6,039 nucleotides of DNA from Gammaproteobacteria bacterium (GTDB taxonomy: Bacteria; Pseudomonadota; Gammaproteobacteria; GCA-001735895): contig JAOTUD010000197.1 of NCBI GenBank assembly GCA_029864065.1, positions 1 through 6,039 on the forward strand, given 5' to 3'. Every line of letters begins with the position of its first letter. The stretch's first letter is position 1. Positions 1 through 5,599 of this stretch are shown one piece after another. Position numbers and translations under genes: made by a program. Below the pieces are notes generated by a model that saw only the letters and a list, made by a program, of their open reading frames with translations, did not search any database and was not told the DNA's origin.

Positions 1-413
1 CGCATCGCGTTGCCGCGGCGCGCGGCGGCGTCGCGCTGCGCATCGGTATGAAACAGGTTCAACACGCCGCGCTGGCTGAACATGACGTTGTAATTGAGAT
101 CCTGGCTCAATCCCTCCCACAGTTTCAACGAGTGCTCGTAAAACTGCGAATTCGGGTTGAGCATGTAATTGGAACGCACGATGGTGGTGTTGCGGCCGGT
201 GTTTCCGCCGCCGATATAACCCTTTTCCAGCACCGCGACGTTGGTGATGCCGTGCAGCCTCGCCAGGTAGTAAGCCGTCGCGAGGCCATGGCCACCGCCG
301 CCGATGATGACCACGTCATACTGTTTTTTCGGCTCCGGATTTCTCCAGGCCCGGGTCCATCCGCGGTTGCCGGTTAATGCCTGCTTGACCAGGCTGAAAG
401 CTGAATAATGCAT
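1..413 (-). CDS. soxB: Sarcosine oxidase beta subunit, N-terminal part (runs off the left edge)
   Basis: Flavoprotein subunit of heterotetrameric sarcosine oxidase, a cytoplasmic enzyme that oxidatively demethylates sarcosine to glycine, giving H2O2 and 5,10-methylene-tetrahydrofolate. The reading frame opens with ATG at 413 on the minus strand and stays open to base 1: 137 codons of a protein usually near 400 residues. The N-terminus has the family pattern: a short leader with W19, R22 and W23, then a Rossmann dinucleotide-binding loop GGGGHG at residues 38-43, the ribose-binding acidic residue E63 in VLEKG, the GGGNTGRNTTIVRSNY stretch at 68-83 and the LWEGLSQDLNYNVMFSQRG stretch at 98-116. 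These closely match what I recall of Pseudomonas and Corynebacterium SoxB. The covalent FMN histidine of the family would lie beyond the edge. No clear ribosome binding site precedes the ATG. The soxD, soxA and soxG genes usually follow soxB and would lie to the left. Truncated by the window only; no sign of decay. Confidence 0.95.
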   Translation of the reverse strand, partial: MHYSAFSLVKQALTGNRGWTRAWRNPEPKKQYDVVIIGGGGHGLATAYYLARLHGITNVAVLEKGYIGGGNTGRNTTIVRSNYMLNPNSQFYEHSLKLWEGLSQDLNYNVMFSQRGVLNLFHTDAQRDAAARRGNAM

Positions 414-504
414 AAGCGCCGATTCGGTTGAAACTGCAGTGTGATCGCCCGGTGCCGATACCGTCAACGGTCGATTAGCGACGTTGGCAGCATAACAACC
501 GGAC

Positions 505-516
505 CACTGCGCAGTG
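505..516. repeat. 12-bp perfect palindrome CACTGCGCAGTG, candidate operator
   Basis: The twelve bases form an exact inverted repeat. A related shorter palindrome, ACTGCAGT, lies at 433-440. Both are followed by similar bases (ACTGCAGTGTGA at 433-444 and CTGCGCAGTGTAA at 507-519), so the two may be copies of one binding site in the divergent promoter region. No regulator can be named from the sequence. Confidence 0.4.
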
Positions 517-599
517 TAAACGCAATGCGGCTACCGCAGTCAACCGATAAGCGACTTTCCAGAGCACATAAACGACATGCGTTCGGCCCCACGAAATAG

Positions 600-623
600 C
601 GATTTTCAATCGATAATAATCGA
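600..623. repeat. Overlapping CGATT/ATCGA inverted repeats upstream of the sensor kinase
   Basis: Two inverted repeats share bases: CGATT-TTC-AATCG (600-612) and TCGAT-AATA-ATCGA (610-623). Another CGATT follows at 632-636. The stretch is clearly more AT-rich than the flanking genes and lies about 50 bp before the kinase ATG, a usual place for a promoter or operator. The symmetry is directly visible; its function is inferred. Confidence 0.35.
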
Positions 624-673
624 CAAAATCCCGATTAAAGTAGGCCGGCCGAACTATAAGTATTGCCTTAACC

Positions 674-2401
674 ATGGTCGACACCGCGCCAAGCACGAAT
701 TCGGCCTGCTCGATCAAACCAGGCTACTTGAATAACTTTTGCATGACCGGGGCCAACACAAGCATTCTCGACAGGTGGTCGGATAACCAGTACCTGGTTA
801 CCGGCGTGATCCTGTCGCTGTTCGTCTGGATCGTGTCGTATAACTTCGTCAGCCGTGACGAGGAGCAGCGTTTCCAGGAGGCCGCCGACCAGGCGCAACA
901 GATCGCGGTGTTTTTCGAGCGCCATGTCGTCGGGATTTTTCAGTACGGCGATTCCTACCTGAAGCTGGTGCGGCGCGAGTACGTCAGAAACCACGACGTC
1001 GGGGATATCGAAAACCTGATGGCCGAGGTGCCGCTGAACAAGTCGATCGCCTCGCACATCACGATAATCGATGAATTCGGTACGCCGCTGCTGGTATCGG
1101 GGTACGAGATCAGGCCCGGGACCACGGCCCGGGATCGAGATTATTTCAAGTTTCAGCAAAACGCGAGCGGCGATCAATTGCTGGTTTCGAGGCTGCACAA
1201 AGGCCGCAACAGCGGCAAGCTGATCGTCAGCCTGGTGCGGCGTTTCGCAAAACCGAACGGCGAGTTCGGCGGGGTCATTTTCCTCGCGCTCGAGGCCGTG
1301 CACATTACCGAGTTTTTCAACACGATGAACATCGGGCCGCAAAGCTCGGCCACCCTGGTCGGTACCGATAAATATATTCGCGCGCGCTCGCACTGGGGTA
1401 GCCAGGAGCCCGGGCAGAACATCAGCGAGTCAGTGATATGGCAGAATCTCGCGCAAAGCGCGGTTGGGATTTACCTGCAAACCAGCGTCGTCGATGACGT
1501 CACGCGCTATTACGCCTATCGCGAGGTGCCGGGTTACCCGCTCATCGCCGCGATCGGCCTGTCGGTGGAGGATTTTCAACAGGCAACCGAGGTCTCGAAG
1601 CTGAACCATTACTCGATCGCATTCCTGGCGACGCTGTTGATCGTCGTCACCACGCTGTTTTTCTCGCGGCAGCGGCAGTTGCTGACGCAAATAGAGGCGA
1701 AAAACCACGAACTGCAGAGCCAGAATGACGAACTCGAACGCTTCAATTACACGGTATCGCATGATTTGAAGGCGCCGCTGGTTACGATCAAGGGTTTCCT
1801 CGGCCTGCTGAAGCGGGATATCGATGCCGGGGATCAACAGGCGATCGCCAGGGACGCCGGTCAAATCGGCGATGCCGCCGACCGGATGGCGCAGCTGCTC
1901 GACGAACTACTCGAGCTGAGCAGGATCGGCCGGCAAATGAACGCGGCCGAAAACCTCGACCTGGCCGAGCTGGTCAGCGAAGCCGTCGAGCGCGTTTCGA
2001 TACAGCTCGAAGAGCGCAGGGTCGAACTGCGGATTGCCGCCGGGATGCCCGCGGTACGCGGCGATCCCGGCAGGTTGCTGGAGGTCTTTCAAAACCTGAT
2101 CGATAACGCGGTCAAGTTCATGGGCGAGCAGGAATCGCCGTGTATCGAAATCGGGGCGGAGCGTGACGATGGCCAGGTGCGCTGTTGCGTGCGCGACAAC
2201 GGTATCGGTATCGCCGCCGATTATCTTGACCGGATTTTCGACCTGTTCGATCGCCTCGATGCCCGCGTCGAGGGCACCGGCGTCGGCCTGGCCCTGGTCA
2301 AGCGCATCGTCGATGTGCACGGGGGACGGACCTGGGTCGAGTCACGCGGGGAGGGTTTCGGCAGCACCTTCTATTTCACCTTGCCAGCAGCGGATTCCTG
2401 A
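674..2401 (+). CDS. Orphan membrane sensor histidine kinase with periplasmic Cache-type domain
   Basis: Two-component sensor kinase of 575 residues. A first membrane helix spans about residues 41-58 and a second 314-330. The periplasmic region between them (about 70-300) resembles a double Cache (PDC) sensor: R155-DYF at 155-158, GRNSGKLIVSLVRR at 177-190, and an FGGVIFLALE strand. No HAMP is apparent; a short coiled coil (332-357) leads straight into the HisKA dimerisation helix with phospho-accepting H363 in VSHDLKAPL. The ATPase domain has the N box (N474, N478), G1 DNGIG (508-512), F box IFDLFDRL (521-528) and G2 GTGVGLAL (534-541). No receiver domain is fused and no response regulator lies in the window. 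The start is uncertain: an in-frame TAG at 641-643 limits upstream extension, the ATG at 674 has no ribosome binding site, and Met24 (base 743) would leave a typical short N-terminus before the helix. The ligand is unknown; the neighbours suggest sarcosine, creatine or a related compound. Confidence 0.92.
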   Translation: MVDTAPSTNSACSIKPGYLNNFCMTGANTSILDRWSDNQYLVTGVILSLFVWIVSYNFVSRDEEQRFQEAADQAQQIAVFFERHVVGIFQYGDSYLKLVRREYVRNHDVGDIENLMAEVPLNKSIASHITIIDEFGTPLLVSGYEIRPGTTARDRDYFKFQQNASGDQLLVSRLHKGRNSGKLIVSLVRRFAKPNGEFGGVIFLALEAVHITEFFNTMNIGPQSSATLVGTDKYIRARSHWGSQEPGQNISESVIWQNLAQSAVGIYLQTSVVDDVTRYYAYREVPGYPLIAAIGLSVEDFQQATEVSKLNHYSIAFLATLLIVVTTLFFSRQRQLLTQIEAKNHELQSQNDELERFNYTVSHDLKAPLVTIKGFLGLLKRDIDAGDQQAIARDAGQIGDAADRMAQLLDELLELSRIGRQMNAAENLDLAELVSEAVERVSIQLEERRVELRIAAGMPAVRGDPGRLLEVFQNLIDNAVKFMGEQESPCIEIGAERDDGQVRCCVRDNGIGIAADYLDRIFDLFDRLDARVEGTGVGLALVKRIVDVHGGRTWVESRGEGFGSTFYFTLPAADS

Positions 2402-2439
2402 ACGGTTGCATGCCCCGGGTCGAATTATGCGGGCGGGTA

Positions 2440-2925
2440 TCAGGCCTGCTCGGAATTCTCCAGGCCGACGACATTGATGCAGTAATTGACGAAGCCGTCG
2501 GTACCGCCGGTGACCTTGTCGTAAAGGCCGCGCGCCACCGTGTTATGGTGCTGCGTATGCCAGTAAACCTCGCTCCAGTGCTGTCGTTTCGCTTCGTCGA
2601 CAACCGCGTCGATCAGGCGTTTGCCGATGCCGCCACCGCGGATCTCTGGTAACACGAACAAGTCATTGAGATAGCATACCGGATCGGCATACCAGGTGTG
2701 GGCATGCGGCAGGAAATGCACCAGGCCGACCAGGCTGCCGTCCCTGGTCGCGGCCAGGCGGGCCTGGATTTCGTGGGCTGGATCGATGATGCGCTGCCAC
2801 AGCAGGTCGCTGAACTCGTCGGACAGGCTGGCCTCGTAGAAGCGCAGGTAGCCCTGCCACAGCGGATCCCAACGCGGGCGGTCGGCAGCGACGGCGGGGC
2901 GGATCTGGTAATCGGTGGAAGTCAT
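2440..2925 (-). CDS. GNAT family N-acetyltransferase
   Basis: Small acetyl-CoA-dependent N-acetyltransferase, 161 residues, the normal size for a single GNAT domain. The core is easy to see: an N-terminal IRPAVAADRPRWDPLW strand and helix (8-23), a strand YLNDLFVLPE (85-94), motif A with the pyrophosphate-binding loop RGGGIG (96-101) and its helix KRLIDAVVDEAKR, then the C-terminal N128, A131-R132 and LYDK (134-137) pattern in which the family's catalytic Tyr often sits (Y135 here). It is cytoplasmic; the acceptor substrate cannot be read from sequence. It converges on the sensor kinase with 37 bp between the stop codons and diverges from creatinase, so it is probably a single-gene transcript. 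A perfect TATAAT lies at 2960-2965 on the minus strand. A role in acetylating an amine linked to creatine or sarcosine use is possible but unsupported beyond position. Confidence 0.9.
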   Translation of the reverse strand: MTSTDYQIRPAVAADRPRWDPLWQGYLRFYEASLSDEFSDLLWQRIIDPAHEIQARLAATRDGSLVGLVHFLPHAHTWYADPVCYLNDLFVLPEIRGGGIGKRLIDAVVDEAKRQHWSEVYWHTQHHNTVARGLYDKVTGGTDGFVNYCINVVGLENSEQA

Positions 2926-2959
2926 ATTGTGATGCCCGGATGCGAACGAGTTGCGCCCA

Positions 2960-2965
2960 ATTATA
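2960..2965 (-). promoter_or_regulatory. Consensus -10 box for the GNAT gene
   Basis: On the minus strand these bases read TATAAT, an exact sigma-70 -10 hexamer, 34 bp before the acetyltransferase ATG. The hexamer 17 bp upstream (GGCCAC on the minus strand) is a poor -35 and there is no extended -10 TG, so promoter strength is doubtful or activator-dependent. Confidence 0.4.
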
Positions 2966-2967
2966 TC

Positions 2968-2996
2968 TTGCCTGGTCCCCGCGTGGCCGATAAAAT
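2968..2996 (+). promoter_or_regulatory. Predicted sigma-70 promoter for creatinase
   Basis: TTGCCT (2968-2973) and TAAAAT (2991-2996) are separated by exactly 17 bp, matching 4/6 and 5/6 of the consensus hexamers. Transcription would start near 3003 and leave a leader of roughly 108 nt before the creatinase ATG. This promoter lies next to the oppositely directed -10 of the acetyltransferase, so the two genes probably share a control region. Confidence 0.5.
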
Positions 2997-3009
2997 TGCC
3001 GTCCGCCGA

Positions 3010-3026
3010 CAGCGATGGCGTCGCTG
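3010..3026 (+). other. Small hairpin in the predicted creatinase leader
   Basis: CAGCGA (3010-3015) pairs perfectly with TCGCTG (3021-3026) across a 5-nt loop. It would sit at the very 5' end of the leader predicted from the promoter at 2968-2996. It has no T run, so it is not an intrinsic terminator. A role in mRNA stability or as an operator is possible; chance is also possible for a 6-bp stem. Confidence 0.25.
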
Positions 3027-3110
3027 GTTGCCTGGCAAATATCCTGATCCTGTACGCCCGGATTATTACCCGGGAGCAGCTGTCGCCCGGAATTCTTCGG
3101 AGTGATTATC

Positions 3111-4328
3111 ATGTCCCAGTCTCAACGTCCCGCATTTTTCGAACTGCAAAACGGATCCAAAGCCCGGCTACCCTTTTCTGACGCGGAGTATGAATCCCGT
3201 CTCGCCGCGTTACGCGCGTTGATGGTCGACAGCGAGGTCGACGCGATGCTGCTGACCTCGATGCACAACATCGCCTATTACTCGGGCTTTCTTTACTGCT
3301 CCTTCGGTCGGCCCTATGCCTGCGTGGTCACCGCCGATCGCTGCGTCACCGTTTCCGCGAACATCGACCTCGGCCAGCCCTGGCGGCGCTGTTACGGCGA
3401 CAACCTGATTTACACCGACTGGCAGCGCAACAATTACTGGCGCGCGCTCGCGTCCATCATCCCGCGGGCACGGCGCGTCGGCATCGAGGGCGACCACATG
3501 ACGCTCGCGACGCGCGCACTGATGGTCGATTTCCTCGGCGCTGCCGAGGCCCAGGATCTCAATCGCGAGGTCATGGGCCTGCGCATGATCAAGTCGGACG
3601 AAGAGATCGAGCTGATCAAGGGCGGCGCGCGCACCGCCGATATCGGCGGTGCCGCGATTCGCGACGCGATCCGCGTCGGCGCGCGTGAAATCGATATCGC
3701 GATGGCCGGCCGTGACGCGATGGAGCTCGAAATCGCGCGCGCCTACCCGGACAGCGAGATCCGCGATTCCTGGGTCTGGTTCCAGTCGGGCATCAATACC
3801 GATGGCGCGCATAACCCGGTAACCACTCGCGCGCTGGAAGCCGGCGATATACTGAGCCTGAATACCTTCCCGATGATTTCCGGCTACTACACCGCGCTCG
3901 AGCGCACGCTGTTCATCGGCGAGCCCGACGCCGCGTCGCTGAAAATATGGCAGGCCAATGTCGGCGCGCACGAACTGGGCCTGTCGTTGATCAAACCCGG
4001 CGCGACCTGTTCCGGCATCTGCGCCGAGCTGAACCGCTATTTTGCCGACCTCGACCTGTTGCAGTACCGCACTTTCGGCTACGGTCATTCTTTTGGCGTA
4101 CTTTCGCACTACTACGGTCGGGAGGCGGGCCTCGAGTTGCGCGAGGATATCGACACCGTGCTCGCGCCGGGAATGGTGGTCTCGATGGAGCCGATGCTGA
4201 CCATTCCGCTTGGCATGCCGGGCGCCGGCGGTTACCGCGAGCACGATATCCTCGTCGTCGGCGAAGCTGGCGCGGAAAATATTACCGGCTTCCCCTACGG
4301 GCCCGGGCACAATATTATTGCAGTTTGA
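3111..4328 (+). CDS. Creatinase (creatine amidinohydrolase, EC 3.5.3.3)
   Basis: Hydrolyses creatine to sarcosine and urea in the cytoplasm. The protein of 405 residues has the pita-bread fold of the M24 family and closely follows Pseudomonas putida creatinase as I recall it (403 residues). The active-site set is intact, with P. putida numbers in brackets: F65 (62) and R67 (64) from the partner subunit, catalytic H234 (232) in AHNPVTT, Y260 (258), E264 (262), H326 (324), R337 (335), E360 (358) and H378 (376). Two positions that hold metal-binding Asp in M24 peptidases are N251 and A262, which argues against an aminopeptidase or DddP-type lyase and fits the metal-free creatinase. The ATG at 3111 is chosen because GGAG (3099-3102) lies 8 nt before it; an in-frame GTG at 3102 overlaps that site. 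The enzyme supplies the substrate of the sarcosine oxidase encoded at the left edge. Confidence 0.95.
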   Translation: MSQSQRPAFFELQNGSKARLPFSDAEYESRLAALRALMVDSEVDAMLLTSMHNIAYYSGFLYCSFGRPYACVVTADRCVTVSANIDLGQPWRRCYGDNLIYTDWQRNNYWRALASIIPRARRVGIEGDHMTLATRALMVDFLGAAEAQDLNREVMGLRMIKSDEEIELIKGGARTADIGGAAIRDAIRVGAREIDIAMAGRDAMELEIARAYPDSEIRDSWVWFQSGINTDGAHNPVTTRALEAGDILSLNTFPMISGYYTALERTLFIGEPDAASLKIWQANVGAHELGLSLIKPGATCSGICAELNRYFADLDLLQYRTFGYGHSFGVLSHYYGREAGLELREDIDTVLAPGMVVSMEPMLTIPLGMPGAGGYREHDILVVGEAGAENITGFPYGPGHNIIAV

Positions 4329-4332
4329 GCCT

Positions 4333-4346
4333 GCTCCCGCGGGAGC
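4333..4346. repeat. 14-bp perfect palindrome after creatinase
   Basis: GCTCCCGCGGGAGC is an exact palindrome starting 4 bp after the creatinase stop; as RNA it would form a 5-bp GC-rich stem with a CGCG loop. No T run follows (the next bases are GGTGAATAATC), so it is not a classical intrinsic terminator. It may protect the mRNA 3' end or be part of the repeat cluster that follows. Confidence 0.4.
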
Positions 4347-4370
4347 GGTGAATAATCACAGCCCAGGAAG

Positions 4371-4390
4371 ATCCCCGCTTGCGCGGGGAT
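4371..4390. repeat. GC-rich hairpin resembling a dispersed proteobacterial intergenic repeat
   Basis: ATCCCCGC (4371-4378) and GCGGGGAT (4383-4390) form a perfect 8-bp stem around the 4-base loop TTGC, followed by GACTGCAG. The core with an adjoining GAC strongly resembles the short mobile-type hairpins (ATCCCCGC...GCGGGGAT, ATTCCC...GGGAAT) found in many copies between genes of proteobacteria. Only one copy is present here, so membership of a repeat family is from recall. No T tract follows, so termination is unlikely to be its main role. Confidence 0.6.
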
Positions 4391-4413
4391 GACTGCAGCA
4401 GGAGATGATTGAA

Positions 4414-4449
4414 ATGATCCTGGAAAACCAGGTGAGGTCAAATGCCTGA
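4414..4449 (+). CDS. Possible 11-codon leader ORF overlapping the dehydrogenase start
   Basis: ATG at 4414 opens a frame encoding MILENQVRSNA that stops with TGA at 4447-4449, five bases past the ATG of the acyl-CoA dehydrogenase (4442) in a different frame. AGGAG at 4400-4404 lies 9 nt before this ATG, a workable ribosome binding site. If translated it could couple or tune translation of the dehydrogenase. The peptide has no recognisable features and an ORF of this length can arise by chance, so this is a weak call. Confidence 0.15.
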   Translation: MILENQVRSNA

Positions 4450-5599
4450 AGAACGCTCACATCCGGAAGTCAGAGACGCGATCGCGCGGCTGTGCGCCGA
4501 CTATCCCGACGAGTACTGGCGCGACAAGGATCGCGCCAAGGCTTACCCCGGCGAATTCGTGCAGGCGTTGACCGATGCCGGCTATCTGTCGGTGCTGATC
4601 CCGGAGCAATACGGCGGCGCCGGGATGAACCTGGCGGCCGCCTGCGCGGTGCTCGAGGAAATCCAGCGCAGCGGCGCCAACGGCGCCGCCTGCCACGCGC
4701 AGATGTATATCATGGGGACGCTGTTGCGCCACGGCAGCGAGGCGCAAAAGCAGAACTACCTGCCCGATATCGCGTCGGGTGCGTTGCGTTTGCAGGCCTT
4801 CGGCGTCACCGAACCGTCGAGCGGAACCGATACCACGCGTATCAAGACGCGCGCGCAGCGCGATGGCGACGATTACGTCGTCAGCGGGCAAAAGGTGTTT
4901 ATCTCGCGTGTCGAGTACTCCGATCTGCTGCTGTTGCTGGTGCGCACCACGCCGCGCGATGAAGTCGAGAAGCCCACCCAGGGCATGTCGGTGCTGCTGG
5001 TCGACCTGCGCGATGCGGTCGGCAACGGTTTGACGGTACGGCCGCTCGAGACCATGCTCAATCACGCCACCACCGAGCTTTTTTTCGACAAGCTGCGGGT
5101 GCCGGCGCAAAACCTGGTCGGCGAGGAAGGCAAGGGCTTTGGCTACATCCTCGACGGCATGAACGCCGAGCGTATCCTGATCGCCGCCGAGTGCATCGGC
5201 GATGCGCGCTGGTTTGTCGACCGCGCCAGCGGCTACGCGCGCGAGCGCGAGGTATTCGGCGCGCCGATCGGCAAGAACCAGGGCATCCAGTTCCCGATTG
5301 CGCGGGCGCACGTGCAAACCGAGGCCGCCGCGCTAATGGTCGACAAGGCCTGCCGCATGTTCGATGCTGGAGAGCCCTGCGGGTCGGAAGCCAACATGGC
5401 GAAGCTGCTGGCCGCCGACGCGTCCTGGGCCGCGGCGGACATGTGCCTGCAGACGCACGGCGGCTATGGCTTTACCGTCGAATACGATATCGAGCGCAAG
5501 TTTCGCGAAACCCGGCTCTACCAGGTTGCGCCGGTCTCGACCAACCTGATCCTGTCCAATATCGCGACCCACGTACTCGGTTTGCCCAAGTCCTTTTAA
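4442..5599 (+). CDS. Acyl-CoA dehydrogenase family protein, substrate unknown
   Basis: FAD-dependent dehydrogenase that should introduce a 2,3-double bond into an acyl-CoA, passing electrons to ETF. It has 385 residues, normal for the family. The order is an all-helical N-domain (PEQYGGAGM at 54-62), the beta-domain flavin loop FGVTEPSSGTDTT (120-132), and the C-terminal helical domain with REREVFGAPIGKNQGIQ (267-283) and THGGYGFTVEYDIERKFRETRLYQ (338-361). Where MCAD-type enzymes carry the catalytic Glu (YEGT), this protein has A363-P364-V365-S366, so P364 takes the Glu place. E243 in MNAER lies where isovaleryl-CoA and long-chain dehydrogenases carry their helix-G catalytic Glu, so it is the likely base. 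AGGTGAGG (4430-4437) serves as ribosome binding site. Its stop TAA shares one base with the ATG of the CoA-transferase, so the two are almost surely co-translated. Specificity cannot be read from sequence. Confidence 0.92.
   Translation: MPEERSHPEVRDAIARLCADYPDEYWRDKDRAKAYPGEFVQALTDAGYLSVLIPEQYGGAGMNLAAACAVLEEIQRSGANGAACHAQMYIMGTLLRHGSEAQKQNYLPDIASGALRLQAFGVTEPSSGTDTTRIKTRAQRDGDDYVVSGQKVFISRVEYSDLLLLLVRTTPRDEVEKPTQGMSVLLVDLRDAVGNGLTVRPLETMLNHATTELFFDKLRVPAQNLVGEEGKGFGYILDGMNAERILIAAECIGDARWFVDRASGYAREREVFGAPIGKNQGIQFPIARAHVQTEAAALMVDKACRMFDAGEPCGSEANMAKLLAADASWAAADMCLQTHGGYGFTVEYDIERKFRETRLYQVAPVSTNLILSNIATHVLGLPKSF

Larger units (their letters stand above)
414..673. promoter_or_regulatory. 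Divergent intergenic region between soxB and the sensor kinase
   Basis: This 260-bp gap separates two divergently transcribed genes, so it should hold both promoters. Short inverted repeats are frequent: CCGA-T-TCGG (419-427), ACTGCAGT (433-440), ACCGT-CA-ACGGT (460-471), CACTGCGCAGTG (505-516), CGATT-TTC-AATCG (600-612) and TCGAT-AATA-ATCGA (610-623). A TATAAG at 655-660 could be a -10 box for the kinase, but no good -35 sits at the right distance and it lies very close to the ATG. On the minus strand TTGACG (462-467) could be a -35 for soxB, but the -10 at 17 bp spacing is poor. A regulatory role is inferred from position and symmetry; the regulator is unknown. Confidence 0.5.

Noticed and set aside
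440..461. CRP-like TGTGA in the soxB/kinase intergenic region
   Set aside because: Only one half-site is present; the partner at 6 bp spacing reads GGTGC, not TCACA.
668..1393. Open reading frame of 241 codons on the minus strand
   Set aside because: It is antisense to the sensor kinase N-terminal and Cache regions, without family features.
3102..3110. GTG at 3102 as the creatinase start
   Set aside because: It overlaps the GGAG ribosome binding site that is ideally placed for the ATG at 3111, and the family N-terminus fits the later start.
3003..3110. Glycine or other riboswitch in the creatinase leader
   Set aside because: The leader is short and shows none of the conserved glycine riboswitch core; only a simple 6-bp hairpin was seen.
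3210..4310. Open reading frame of 366 codons on the minus strand
   Set aside because: It lies wholly opposite the creatinase gene, whose active-site residues are all present; the antisense translation is Arg/Asp/Ala-rich with no domain. This is the usual antisense shadow of a GC-rich gene.
3111..4328. Annotation as an Xaa-Pro aminopeptidase (M24) or DddP-like lyase
   Set aside because: Metal-binding Asp positions are Asn251 and Ala262, while the creatinase-specific residues F65, R67, H234, E264 and E360 are all present.
4348..4359. CRP-like site GTGA-N4-TCAC
   Set aside because: The half-site spacing is 4 bp instead of 6, so it does not fit a CRP site.
4371..4400. Intrinsic terminator after creatinase
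   Set aside because: The stem is strong but the following bases are GACTGCAGCAG, with no T run on the plus strand; on the minus strand the bases beyond the stem (CTTCCTGGG) also lack one.
4457..5317. Open reading frame of 286 codons on the minus strand
   Set aside because: It is opposite the acyl-CoA dehydrogenase and low in complexity with no recognisable motif; a shadow of the real gene.
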